This document shows positions 55,830 through 64,000 of a DNA stretch of 64,000 nt, piece after piece; positions within the stretch are counted from its first letter, which is position 1; every line of letters begins with the position of its first letter. The notes beneath the pieces are model-generated. The model searched no databases, was not told where the DNA came from, and saw nothing but the letters and a program-made list of their open reading frames with translations. Location: the NCBI RefSeq assembly GCF_003261635.1, contig NZ_QFXK01000038.1, forward strand, positions 1 to 64,000, written 5' to 3'. The stretch is from Kribbella monticola (GTDB lineage: Bacteria > Actinomycetota > Actinomycetes > Propionibacteriales > Kribbellaceae). The position numbers and the translations under genes were made by a program.

Positions 55830-57512
55830 CTACTCGACCATCACCACCGTGTTGTGCAGTCCGCTCGACCCGTTGGGTCGAGGTGCTGCACGGTCGGCGG
55901 TCTGCACCTGTCCGTCGGCATCTGTCGCCCGGACGGTGAGTTTGTGGTTGCCCGGCGTCGCGTTCCAGCGGAACGTCCATTGCCGCCAGGTGTCGATGGT
56001 GTCCTCGGCCGCGAGTTCGGCGGGCTGCCACGGGCCGTCGTCGACCTGCACCTCGACCTTGGTGATCCCGCGGTGCTGTGCCCAGGCGACTCCGGCCGCG
56101 ACCGAGGGGCCGGCCTTCAGTTGCGCGAAGCCCTTCGGTACGTCGATCCGCGACGACGTCTTGATCGGCGCCTCGACGGCCCAGCCACGGTCGGTCCAGT
56201 AGGCGCTGAAGTCCTCGAACCGGGTCACCTCGATGTCGACGACCCACTTCGTCGCGGACACGTAGCCGTACAAGCCGGGAACCACCATCCGGACCGGGAA
56301 GCCGTGCTCGAACGGCAGCGGCTCACCGTTCATCGCGACCGCGAAGATCGCGTCCCGGCCGTCGGTCAGCGCCTTCAGCGGAGTGCCGATCGTCAGCCCG
56401 TCCACGCTCCTCGACCGGACCGCGTCGGCCTCGGCGTGAACGCCGGCTTCGCGAAGGATCTCGGCGATCGGTACGCCGATCCAGCGAGCGTTGCCGACGT
56501 ACGGGCCGCCGACCTCGTTGGAGACGCAGGTCAGGGTGATGTCCCGTTCGATCAGGCGACGTCCGAGCAGGTCGGCGAAGTTCAGTCGCAACTCGTGGTC
56601 GACCATCCCGTGCACCCGCAGCTCCCAGCTGCGCGGGTCGATCTTCGGAACGGTCAGCAAGGTGTCGACGCGGTAGAACTGCTTGTTCGGAGTGACGAAG
56701 CGGCTGACTCCCGCAACATCAGCAGACACCCCAGCCGGTACGGCGTTCGCCGGGCTCGCCGGAGCGGGGATCTTGATCCCCATCCGCGTCGCCTCACTCA
56801 CACCATCAGGCAGCACCCGCGACACCAGCAACCCACCAGCACCAGCCGCCCCGAGCGCCATCGCCGTCACAAGAAACCCCCGCCGATCGAACCCCGCCGG
56901 AGCGGTCGCCGGAGCAGGAGTGGTGACGGCAGGACGAACCGGGGCGATCGTCGGGGCTTCGGTGGTTGGCGGGGTTGTGGGGAGGCTCTCGGATTGATTG
57001 CTGTGGGCAATTGACTTGGTGCCTTCGGCGGCGGCGGCCTTCCGGTGTCCACCGCCGTCGAAGGGGTTCAGGTTCAGGGTGCGCAGGATCGCAACGATGC
57101 CGATCGTTGCTGTTAGCAACGTGACGATCCCGGGAAGGATTCGAATGAAGTGGTTGGGAGCGAGAGTTCGGCCGGTGGCTGCTGCGAGGATTGCGAGCAG
57201 GCCGAGGAGAACCGTCAGTACTACTGCGATGCGCGGCCGGGAGGCGCCGATCGCCCCGGCTAGCAAAGCGAAAACGGCTACCCCGAGGAGGACGACGCCG
57301 ATCAGGACCGGCTTGTCCGCCGTGCCGAGATTCTTGACTGCCCAGTCCTTGGCCGGCCCCGGTGCGAGATCGATCAGGTGGGTCGCGACGCCGACGACCG
57401 GCGACGTACCGCCGGCCAGCGCTGCGGTCAGCTCACCGAGGCCGAGTCCTGCACCTGCGGCGAGCACACCTCCCAGCGCGGCTGGCATCCGGCGTCGCAT
57501 CGTCGTAGTCAT
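55830..57512 (-). CDS. Membrane-anchored molybdopterin oxidoreductase (sulfite oxidase family)
   Basis: 560 aa. Four to five N-terminal helices (residues 10-145: ALGGVLAAGAGLGLGELTAA, VLIGVVLLGVAVFALLAGAI and others), a Pro/Thr linker, a twin-arginine-like DRRGFLVTAMALG near 205, then the catalytic domain. The molybdenum-ligating Cys329 is in LTCVSNEVGGPYVGN; the HGFPVRMVVPG and GYVSATKWVVDIE blocks follow, then a C-terminal dimerisation domain (VQVDDGPWQPAELA, WTFRWNATPGNHKLTVRATD). Substrate unknown. Upstream of the fasciclin lipoprotein. Confidence 0.92.
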   Translation of the reverse strand: MTTTMRRRMPAALGGVLAAGAGLGLGELTAALAGGTSPVVGVATHLIDLAPGPAKDWAVKNLGTADKPVLIGVVLLGVAVFALLAGAIGASRPRIAVVLTVLLGLLAILAAATGRTLAPNHFIRILPGIVTLLTATIGIVAILRTLNLNPFDGGGHRKAAAAEGTKSIAHSNQSESLPTTPPTTEAPTIAPVRPAVTTPAPATAPAGFDRRGFLVTAMALGAAGAGGLLVSRVLPDGVSEATRMGIKIPAPASPANAVPAGVSADVAGVSRFVTPNKQFYRVDTLLTVPKIDPRSWELRVHGMVDHELRLNFADLLGRRLIERDITLTCVSNEVGGPYVGNARWIGVPIAEILREAGVHAEADAVRSRSVDGLTIGTPLKALTDGRDAIFAVAMNGEPLPFEHGFPVRMVVPGLYGYVSATKWVVDIEVTRFEDFSAYWTDRGWAVEAPIKTSSRIDVPKGFAQLKAGPSVAAGVAWAQHRGITKVEVQVDDGPWQPAELAAEDTIDTWRQWTFRWNATPGNHKLTVRATDADGQVQTADRAAPRPNGSSGLHNTVVMVE

Positions 57513-57669
57513 GCCGGTGCTTCGGACCGACCGCGCCCCCGGATGGGTGGATCTCCAAGAAATCTTCACCCAGCCGGCAACAGGCAGCCGAAACGCCTGG
57601 CAGAGAAGCCTTGTCCCTCAAGCACTTTCCCAGTCAGCGAAAAGCACTCCTCCTACCAGCGGGAAGACC

Positions 57670-58302
57670 TCAGCGAGCGTCCGTCTCAGGTGGGGTGAAG
57701 TGTCCTGGCCAATCGCTGTTCTTGATCCGGCTGATGGAGCGGATCTCGCCGATCGTGGACCACTCGTCCTTGCCGAGGCGCGCCAGCGGGCGGAGCCGGG
57801 TGATCTCGGGATGGTCGCCGTCGAGCACGGACGAATCGACGGCGATGTGGCGGACCTGGCCGATGACGACCGTGCAGTCACCCAGCTCGAGAGTGGTGTG
57901 CAGGGTGCACTCGATCGCCACCGGGGACTCGGCGACCCGCGGTACGGCGACGGTCGTGGACGGCTCGGTGGTCAACCCCACCGCGGCGAACTCGGAGATC
58001 TCCGGCGGGAAGTCCGTCGCCGACGCGTTCACCTGTTCGTAGAGCGGCTCCGAGGCGAAGTTGACCACGAATTCGCCGGTCGCCTCGACGTTGTTCAAGC
58101 TGTCCTTGCGCCCGACCGAGGTGAACTGCACCATCGGCGGCCGCACGCATGCCACGGTGAAGAACGAATGCGGCGCCAGATTCAGGACGCCGTCCGCCGA
58201 CCGCGACGACACCCAGGCGATCGGCCGCGGCACCACCACCGAATTCAGCAACGCATAGAACGCACGCCCACTGACAGCCCCCGGCACAAAGTCGACTCGC
58301 AC
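57670..58302 (-). CDS. Flavin reductase family protein
   Basis: 210 aa from the GTG at 58302 (VDFVPGAVSGRAFYALLN). FMN-binding split-barrel with VVVPRPIAWVSSRSADGVLN and PPMVQFTSVGRKDSLNN, and ECTLHTTLELGDCTVVIGQV. Likely a flavin reductase or flavoprotein oxidoreductase; partner unknown. The longer frame to 58380 overlaps the divergent phosphotransferase and is not favoured. Confidence 0.9.
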   Translation of the reverse strand: MRVDFVPGAVSGRAFYALLNSVVVPRPIAWVSSRSADGVLNLAPHSFFTVACVRPPMVQFTSVGRKDSLNNVEATGEFVVNFASEPLYEQVNASATDFPPEISEFAAVGLTTEPSTTVAVPRVAESPVAIECTLHTTLELGDCTVVIGQVRHIAVDSSVLDGDHPEITRLRPLARLGKDEWSTIGEIRSISRIKNSDWPGHFTPPETDAR

Positions 58303-58360
58303 CCGCTCAGTATTGCCCGGCACCGAATTCGGTGGACCAGGGCAACCTGGCAACAGCACG

Positions 58361-59633
58361 ATGGAGGCAATGACGATCATCCCAGCACTCGCCGAGCGGT
58401 ACGGCGTACGCCCGGACCAGATCCGCGAGGTCCCAGGCGGTGTTGCGAACCAGACCTACACGCTCGGCGATCACCTGTTCCTGCGGATACCCCGCAGCCA
58501 GGAGTTCGAAGCCGACCTGGTGAAGGAGGTCGCGGTCATCCCGGTCGCCCGGGCCGCCGGAGTACGGACACCGGCGATCGTGGACTTCGACGACACCCGG
58601 TCGATCGTCGACGCGCCGTACGTGGTGATGGAGCGTGTCCACGCGACAGATCTCGTCGACAGCGAGGCGGAGCACCCGGAACTCTGGCCCGAGCTAGGCG
58701 ACCAGATGCGCCTCCTGCACGAGACCAAGTATCAACAAATCAAGGGAGTGCCGACCGACGAGGACAATGACCCACGCCCCACCGTAGAACGCCTGGCAAC
58801 CGATGGATGGATAGACACCGGTACTGCGAAGTGGCTGCTCACGTGGTTCGAGCACCTCGCCACCCGGTTCGATCGCGCAGCCCCCAACGTGCTGCTGCAC
58901 GGAGACCTGGCGGCACAGAACATCATGGTCGACCAGGACGGCCGGTACTGCGCACTGATCGACTGGGGCGACGCCGCCTGGGGCCCGGCGGGCGCAGAGT
59001 TCGCCAAGCTCCGCCTGGAGCAGGTCGCCCAACTGCTACCCGGCTACCGGCAAGCAGGCCACGGCGAGCTGGAAGCAGCAGCCCTCTGGTTCCACCTCAG
59101 CTGGGGCCTCTCCAACCTCCTCAGCCCGAACCAGCCCAACCCCCTCGGCTCGGGCCGGTCCAACCCCCTCGGCTCGGGCCGGTCCAACCCCCTCGGCTCG
59201 GGCCGGTCCAACCCCCTCGGCTCGGGTCGACCCAACCCCTCGGCTCGGGTCGACCCAACCCCTCGGCTCGGGCCGGTCCAACCCCTCGGCTCGGGCCGAC
59301 CCAACCCCCTCGGCTCGGGTCGACCCAACCCCTCGGCTCGGGCCGGTCCAACCCCTCGGCTCGGGCCGACCCAACCCCCTCAGCTCGGGCCGACCCAACC
59401 CCCTCAGCTCGGGCCGACCCAACCCCCTCGGCTCGGGCCGGTCGGACCTCCTCGACTCGGGTCGGTCGGACCTCCTTGGGTCGGGGCGGGGCGGGGTCGG
59501 TGGAGCGCCGCAGGAGGAGCTGCGGCATTGGACTGCGGCGCCCGCGAGTCGCCTGTTCGGCGTGCTGCGGTTCTTTGCTGGGGACCCTCCGTCGCCGTGG
59601 CGGGAGCTGGGCGGCCAGCAGCCCATCTTCTGA
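58361..59633 (+). pseudogene. Phosphotransferase (APH family), frameshifted in a repeat array
   Basis: The N-terminal 250 residues are a normal APH-type kinase: VPGGVANQTYTLGDHLFLRI, Brenner loop VLLHGDLAAQNIMVD, metal loop LIDWGDAAWGPAG. After LWFHLSWGLSNLL a 24-bp repeat array interrupts the gene. The expected C-terminus (GAPQEELRHW, then ASRLFGVLRFFAGDPPSPW, ending at 59633) is in a different frame. Both flanks share the octapeptide repeat frame; five array units lack one C each, which shifts the frame, while all-24-bp units would join them exactly. As read, translation goes on in the wrong frame to 59716. It may be a real mutation, phase variation or a homopolymer error. Start ATG at 58361 or 58370. 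Confidence 0.8.
59133..59480 (+). repeat. 24/23-bp tandem array, about 15 units
   Basis: Consensus GGTCCAACCCCCTCGGCTCG plus GGCC, encoding R-S/P-N-P-L-G-S-G. Units 5, 6, 7, 9 and 10 have four Cs instead of five and are 23 bp. The last two units have diverged (GGTCGGACCTCCTCGACTCG type). Confidence 0.92.
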
Positions 59634-59708
59634 CTGTGATCGACGTGGTTTCTGCCCGTAAAACAAGGGTTCGCGGACTTGTGCGGACATGGTGCAGACT
59701 GCTGTTTC

Positions 59709-60743
59709 GTGACTGACTACGTAGCTGCCTCCGACCGGTACGACGACCAGATGACCTATCGGCGCAGTGGCCGCAGCGGGCTGCAGCTGCCGGCGATCTC
59801 GCTCGGGCTCTGGCACAACTTCGGCGGTGACAAGCCGCTCGACACCCAGCGCGACATCCTGCGCCGTGCCTTCGACCTCGGCGTCACCCACTTCGACCTG
59901 GCGAACAACTACGGCCCGCCGTACGGCTCGGCCGAGACCAACTTCGGCGGTCACTTCGCCCGCGACTTCAAGCCGTACCGCGACGAGCTGCTGATCTCCA
60001 CCAAGGCCGGGTACGACATGTGGCCGGGCCCGTACGGTCAGGGTGGCGGCAGCCGGAAGTACCTGCTGGCCTCGCTCGACCAGTCGCTGGACCGGATGGG
60101 TCTCGATTACGTCGACATCTTCTACTCGCACCGGTTCGACCCCGACACCCCGCTGGAGGAGACGATGGGCGCACTGGATGCCGCCGTCCGCTCCGGCAAG
60201 GCGCTGTACGCCGGCATCTCGTCGTACTCCGCGGAGAAGACCCGCGAAGCGGCCCGGATCCTCGACGAGCTCGGCACGCCGCTGCTCATCCACCAGCCGT
60301 CGTACTCGATGCTGAACCGGTGGATCGAGGAGGACCTGCTCGACGCCGTCGGTGAACTCGGTGTCGGCGTGATCGCGTTCTCGCCGCTGGCCCAGGGCGT
60401 GCTGACCGACCGCTACCTCGACGGCGTACCGGAAGGCTCGCGGGCGACGCAGGGCAAGTCGCTGAGCACCGACATGCTGACCGAGGAGACCCTGAAGCAC
60501 GTCCGCGCGCTGAACGAGATCGCCAAGCAGCGCGGCCAGTCCGTCGCCCAGTTGGCACTCGCCTGGACGCTGCGCGACGACCGGGTCACCAGCGCCCTGA
60601 TCGGCGCCTCCAGCGTCGCCCAACTCGAGGACAACCTGGCCGCGGTGAACAACCTGAAGTTCACTCAGGAAGAGCTGGACGCGATCGACGCGGACGCCGT
60701 CGAGGCCGGCATCAATCTGTGGAAGAAGAGCTCCGACGCCTGA
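59709..60743 (+). CDS. yghZ: Aldo-keto reductase, L-glyceraldehyde 3-phosphate reductase type
   Basis: 344 aa from the GTG at 59709 (TDYVAASDRYDDQMTYRRSG). The YghZ subgroup is indicated by SLGLWHNFGGDKP, HFDLANNYGPPYGSAE (catalytic Asp and Tyr), STKAGYDMWPGPYG, YSHRFDPDTPLEE and QPSYSMLNRW. It reduces L-glyceraldehyde 3-phosphate and other aldehydes with NADPH; it is also annotated as a voltage-gated channel beta-like family. The 3' end overlaps the convergent beta-helix gene by 32 bp. Confidence 0.93.
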   Translation: MTDYVAASDRYDDQMTYRRSGRSGLQLPAISLGLWHNFGGDKPLDTQRDILRRAFDLGVTHFDLANNYGPPYGSAETNFGGHFARDFKPYRDELLISTKAGYDMWPGPYGQGGGSRKYLLASLDQSLDRMGLDYVDIFYSHRFDPDTPLEETMGALDAAVRSGKALYAGISSYSAEKTREAARILDELGTPLLIHQPSYSMLNRWIEEDLLDAVGELGVGVIAFSPLAQGVLTDRYLDGVPEGSRATQGKSLSTDMLTEETLKHVRALNEIAKQRGQSVAQLALAWTLRDDRVTSALIGASSVAQLEDNLAAVNNLKFTQEELDAIDADAVEAGINLWKKSSDA

Positions 60744-62958
60744 GGCGGACCAGTACGAACCCCAGTAGGCCGACCGCGGCGGCCAGCGCGGCAAGACCGG
60801 CTGTGCGCCAGTACGACGAACTGCCGGTCGTCGCCGCGGTGGCCGCGGGCGTGCTGTCGCCGCCGGACTGGTTCGGAACGACGGCAGGTGCACCGGCTTC
60901 GACGGGTTTCAGTGTGACGTCGTTGCCGGTGCCACCGGAGTAGGTGATGGCGTACTGCGTTCCGGCCAGGGGCAGCCGGGCTCCCTCGGGGAGGTCGCGG
61001 AAGGTGCCGGTGACTGGGCTCGGACCGGTGTTCTCGATGAGGGTGATCTCTCGGCGGGCACCGGGTCGAGCGGTTGCGGCTGGGATATGCAGAGCGCCGG
61101 CCAGGTTCACCGTGCCGGTGACCTGCGGCGGTTCGGCGTTGAGCGGGACTGTCAGCGCGGCAGTGCGAGTTTGGGTGTAGGCGCCGGACACGGTGAAGGA
61201 CCCGGTGAGCTGGCCAGTGTTCATCAGGGCGCCGGCTGAAATGGTGCCCGAGACGGTGGAGTTGCCACTCAAGCTCACGACGGCGCGGCGGTTCGCTGTG
61301 AGCGTTGTACCGGCGGCCATCGTGAGGTTGCGGAGGGTTTGGTTGCCGGCAGCGGTCAGGTCCAGGCGAGCGCCGGAGCTGGTGATGGCGGCAGCGCTGC
61401 TGTTGCGGAGGGTGCCTGCGGTGAGAGCCAGTGTTCCCCTGGAGATCGTGGTTCTGCCGGTGTAGGTGACGTCGCCGGTCAGGCGGGTCGTGGCCGGCCC
61501 GGCTTGAGCGAAGGAGCCCGTGCCGCTGATCTTCGACAACGAGACAGCATGGCGCACGTTCTGCACCACGAGTGAGCCGTTGTCGATCACCTTGAAGAGC
61601 GCGGCCTTCGTCAGCAGGCTGCCGTCGCCACCCGACCGCCCGCTACCCAATCGGAGTACGGCGCCCGAATCGATGGTCGTCGAGCCGTCGTAGTACTGGT
61701 CCGCTGCGAAGGTCACGTCGTTGCCGGGCACTGCCTTGATCACGATGTCCCCCGCCCCCGGCGATTTGAGCGTGTCGTGGAAGACGCCGCCGCCGATGGG
61801 CGCGCCCAGAGTGACCGGGCCGTTGTAGGCGAAGGTGAGCTTCGAGCGGGACCGCGCCGCCAGCAGGTTGATGTAGACGGTGTCCGCGGTGCCCGGCATG
61901 AAGATCTCGTGCGTGCTGCCGTCACCCCACTGGACATCGGCGCCCTTGATGTTGGTCCCACGCTTGTTGAGGTCGTGCGGGATCTTTCGCCAATTGATCC
62001 GGAGATCGCTCAGCGACGGGTCGGCGTCGCCGCCTCGATCGGAGTAGCTGTACTGCCCGGCCAGCACCACCTTGCCGCCCGGGCGGGAGTGGACGTTGAT
62101 GTCGCTGCCGTATTCGCGCTGGTAGAAGTTCTGGCGCAGTACGACGGTCTGGCCGAGCGGGGTGTCGACGGTCCACGTCCCCTGGTTGAGGACCGCACGA
62201 ACGTTGGGCAGCGCGACCGCGGACTCGGGTTTGCCGGCTGCCGTACCGGTGCCGTTGTCGATCACGCCGGAGAACGGCTGCGTACCGGCGAGATCGAGCG
62301 TGCCCCACAGGAACCGCGGCTGCGTGACCAGCCCGGAGCCGCTGATGGTGCCGAGGTTGATCGCCCGGGTGACCGACAGCCGGAGGGTGCCGTTGACTTC
62401 GATGTTGTCCTGGTTGAGCTCGAAGCCCGGTGTCTTGTACGGGAAGCGCCCGATCACGCCGGTCGTGCCGCCGTTTCCGTACTGCAGGGTGGCGCCACGA
62501 TCGATGATCACCGCAGCCGGGTCGGGCGTGGCGACGACGACGTACGGATGATTGCCGCCGAGGATCCGGACGCTCTGCCGCTGCTGTGCCTTCAGCAGAG
62601 TGAAGTCGCTGTCCCTGGTCAGAATCAGCGTGCCGCGTCCCCTGATCCGCAGAGTCCCTTCACCGCGGATGACGCCTGCGTACGTCGTGGTCCCGCCCGG
62701 CACCGTGATCGACGCATCCCCGCCGAGCGTCACATCCCGCCCAGCCAGAACGTCACCGGTGATGTCCCGAGCACCGACCGCCACCGCCGCCACCGCTTGC
62801 ACCGCCGCCCCCGGTTGCACTGCTGCCCCCAGCTGCACTGCCGTCTCCGGTTGCACCGCTGCCACCGGCTGGACTGTCGCAGCCCCTGGGCCGGCGAGCG
62901 CGGCGAGGGTAAGCAAGAGCTGGGTCGCACGCAGCGCGCCGGGGCGTCGTACCGTCAC
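60712..62958 (-). CDS. Exported beta-helix surface protein with autotransporter-type repeats
   Basis: 748 aa. GTG at 62958 with GGGAGG upstream; signal peptide ATQLLLTLAALAGPGAA, then a short AAVQP repeat block (residues 30-60). Residues 65-640 are low-charge, Gly/Thr/Asn-rich strands such as GEGTLRIRGRGTLILTRDS and TRTTISRGTLALTAGT-like units (autotransporter-associated beta repeat), probably a right-handed helix. The C-terminus has one helix (TAGLAALAAAVGLLGFVLV) and a basic end, so it is membrane-anchored; no LPXTG. Possibly an adhesin or polysaccharide-binding protein. Confidence 0.8.
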   Translation of the reverse strand: MTVRRPGALRATQLLLTLAALAGPGAATVQPVAAVQPETAVQLGAAVQPGAAVQAVAAVAVGARDITGDVLAGRDVTLGGDASITVPGGTTTYAGVIRGEGTLRIRGRGTLILTRDSDFTLLKAQQRQSVRILGGNHPYVVVATPDPAAVIIDRGATLQYGNGGTTGVIGRFPYKTPGFELNQDNIEVNGTLRLSVTRAINLGTISGSGLVTQPRFLWGTLDLAGTQPFSGVIDNGTGTAAGKPESAVALPNVRAVLNQGTWTVDTPLGQTVVLRQNFYQREYGSDINVHSRPGGKVVLAGQYSYSDRGGDADPSLSDLRINWRKIPHDLNKRGTNIKGADVQWGDGSTHEIFMPGTADTVYINLLAARSRSKLTFAYNGPVTLGAPIGGGVFHDTLKSPGAGDIVIKAVPGNDVTFAADQYYDGSTTIDSGAVLRLGSGRSGGDGSLLTKAALFKVIDNGSLVVQNVRHAVSLSKISGTGSFAQAGPATTRLTGDVTYTGRTTISRGTLALTAGTLRNSSAAAITSSGARLDLTAAGNQTLRNLTMAAGTTLTANRRAVVSLSGNSTVSGTISAGALMNTGQLTGSFTVSGAYTQTRTAALTVPLNAEPPQVTGTVNLAGALHIPAATARPGARREITLIENTGPSPVTGTFRDLPEGARLPLAGTQYAITYSGGTGNDVTLKPVEAGAPAVVPNQSGGDSTPAATAATTGSSSYWRTAGLAALAAAVGLLGFVLVRLRRRSSSSTD

Positions 62959-63008
62959 GCGACGGGCCTCCCTGAGGTCGATTCCCGCCGCCTGGCGAGG
63001 AGCGACCA

Positions 63009-63362
63009 CCCTAAGTGGACGTACGTCGCAACACAGAGCGATTCACGCAAATCTTCACGGAGCGCTTCACTCGCTGACCACACCCGCACTCACCACACCG
63101 GTACGGCGGGTCGCCTGGCAGTCCCCGGAGTGAAAGCGGCCGGGCCCGTGGTCCGGGCGGATGCCTCCGCTCGGTACGGGCCCGGCCTGAAACCCTCCCC
63201 CACTGCGCCTGGTCGTGAGGGTGGGCCTTCTACCCGCCTCCGCTGCGCCTGGTGTGCGGAGGAGGGCTTTGGTTCCCGCCTCCGCTGCGCCTGGTGTGCG
63301 GAGGCGGGATCTTGCGCCCTCCCCCGCTGCGCCTGGAATGCGGGGGAGGACGGGTCTGTGGG
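63009..63362. other. Intergenic region with hairpin array
   Basis: 354 bp between the TRAP receptor stop and the beta-helix gene's promoter. The left part is the presumed promoter region of the beta-helix gene, with TTCACGCAAATCTTCACGG. The rest is filled by GC-rich inverted repeats. No gene is supported. Confidence 0.6.
63192..63353. repeat. Four-fold hairpin array sharing a TGCGCCTGG loop
   Basis: Four units of 35-40 bp (about 63192, 63232, 63273 and 63314) each place GCTGCGCCTGG or CACTGCGCCTGG between complementary arms such as CCCGCCTCCGC and GCGGAGGCGGG. Arms differ between units but stay self-complementary, which suggests selection for structure. Confidence 0.8.
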
Positions 63363-64000
63363 TTACTTCAGCGCTTCGATCGCCTTCTTCGCGCCGGGGT
63401 GCAGCGGCACCGGGTCGGTCTTCTCGGCGTTCTCGATCGTGATGCCCTTGGCCGCCGCGTTCACCTGAACCAGCGCGTCCTTGTTCTCGAAGATCGCCCT
63501 GGTGAGCTTCTCGGCGAGTTCGTCGGACATGTTCTTCCGGACCAGCAGCACGTTCGGCACGATGATCGTCGGCACCTCGGCCGGCTGCTTGTAGGTGGCA
63601 GCCGGAATGGTGCCCTGGGCATAGATCGTGCCGTAGGTCTTCTGCAGCGCGGGGAGCAGGTCCGTGATCGGGATCAGCTTCACGTCCTTACCGAGGCTGG
63701 TGGTCAGGTCGGTGATACCACCGGTCGGCAGCCCGCCGGACCAGACCAGCGCATCGATCGAGCCGCTCTTCATCGCATCCACCGATTCCGGCAGCCCGAG
63801 CCGCTGGGCGGTGACGTCGCGGGTCGGGTTCAGCCCGGCCGCTTCGAGCAGCCGCCGCGCGATCACCTCGGTGCCGGAGTTGGGCGACCCGGTGGAGACC
63901 CGCTTGCCCTTGAGATCGGCGATCTTGGTGATTCCCGACGAGGCCCGGACCGCGACCTGGGTGTAGTTCGGGTACAGCCGCGTCAGCGCGACCACGTCCT
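63363..64000 (-). CDS. TAXI family TRAP transporter receptor (N-terminus beyond window)
   Basis: Partial, about 212 residues, open at the right edge on the 5' side. The TAXI-type solute receptor shows LYPNYTQVAVRASSGITKIA, DLKGKRVSTGSPNSGTE, RLGLPESVDAMKSGSIDALV and GLPTGGITDL, ending in ENAEKTDPVPLHPGAKKAIE. It should work with a fused TRAP permease, which would be outside the window (none is visible here). Substrate probably a carboxylate; unknown. Confidence 0.93.
   Translation of the reverse strand, partial: DVVALTRLYPNYTQVAVRASSGITKIADLKGKRVSTGSPNSGTEVIARRLLEAAGLNPTRDVTAQRLGLPESVDAMKSGSIDALVWSGGLPTGGITDLTTSLGKDVKLIPITDLLPALQKTYGTIYAQGTIPAATYKQPAEVPTIIVPNVLLVRKNMSDELAEKLTRAIFENKDALVQVNAAAKGITIENAEKTDPVPLHPGAKKAIEALK

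Noticed and set aside
54840-57014. 724-aa plus-strand frame beginning MTRQQPDPD
   Set aside because: Apart from its first codons it is antisense to the fasciclin and molybdopterin genes and crosses a strong terminator.
59133-59480. Possible CRISPR array
   Set aside because: Units abut without spacers and keep a coding phase; it is a coding tandem repeat.
63192-63353. Possible CRISPR array or IS end
   Set aside because: No constant repeat with unique spacers and no transposase; hairpin units differ in their arms.

Overview
The window is high-GC actinobacterial chromosome. GlnR, mycothiol synthase (MshD), PPK1 next to MutT1, DUF6318, DUF4395/sulfurtransferase/DUF1416, choice-of-anchor P and many GTG/TTG starts all fit Actinomycetota. 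Gene set and base usage suggest Propionibacteriales, possibly Kribbella-like; this placement is inference. It is mostly ordinary chromosome: no rRNA, tRNA, transposase, phage module or CRISPR array was found. A gene is cut at each edge: an acidic protein on the left and a TAXI-type TRAP receptor on the right.

Layout. 1-1.6 kb: acidic coiled protein coupled to an unknown 187-aa protein. 1.9-5.1 kb: membrane-fused molybdopterin oxidoreductase, a membrane protein with a repeat linker, a BKACE enzyme and Dtd. 5.1-5.6 kb: a G-rich repeat tract and a terminator. 5.6-11.7 kb: choice-of-anchor P protein; a sulfur operon (DUF4395, sulfurtransferase, DUF1416) behind a polycysteine leader peptide; an RDD protein; a thioredoxin; a cupin divergent from a TetR regulator. 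11.7-20.5 kb: ArfB, three coupled membrane-anchored unknowns, a large membrane protein, MoaD/ThiS, GlnR, 5'-nucleotidase and MshD. 20.7-27.1 kb: DUF6318 lipoprotein with a PKD protein of odd codon usage, an HSL esterase, PPK1, MutT1 and a bifunctional nuclease. 27.2-31.4 kb: pstSCAB behind a clear PHO box.

31.5-38 kb: DUF2752, three RDD proteins with Gln/Gly/Tyr-rich tails, a secreted GH20 hexosaminidase, and a membrane protein coupled to a SatD-like protein. 38.3-40.9 kb: thiC with its TPP riboswitch, and an acyltransferase. 41.1-45.2 kb: an unknown gene, MarR/MFS with a 26-bp palindromic operator, an unknown gene, and SnoaL-like/TIGR03086 genes. 45.2-48.5 kb: two PiT phosphate transporters with a DUF47 (PhoU-like) protein. 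48.6-53.8 kb: two DUF202 proteins and a GH3 lipoprotein, MarR, EamA/TetR divergent pair, ion channel and thioesterase. 53.9-62.9 kb: an unknown gene, a fasciclin lipoprotein, a second molybdopterin oxidoreductase, a flavin reductase, a phosphotransferase disrupted by a 24-bp repeat array, an aldo-keto reductase and a beta-helix surface protein. 63.0-64 kb: a hairpin array and the TRAP receptor.

Themes. Phosphate is prominent: PstSCAB, two PiT transporters with DUF47, PPK1 and a secreted 5'-nucleotidase. Molybdopterin enzymes occur twice, with one MoaD/ThiS protein. The strongest unusual signals are (1) the phosphotransferase whose reading frame is broken by five single-C deletions inside an otherwise in-frame 24-bp repeat array, (2) the unlisted leaderless polycysteine leader peptide, (3) a recurrent leaderless-start layout, (4) a four-fold hairpin array beside the TRAP gene, and (5) a T/G-rich codon island in the PKD gene. 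I found no convincing new multi-gene defence or metabolic system.
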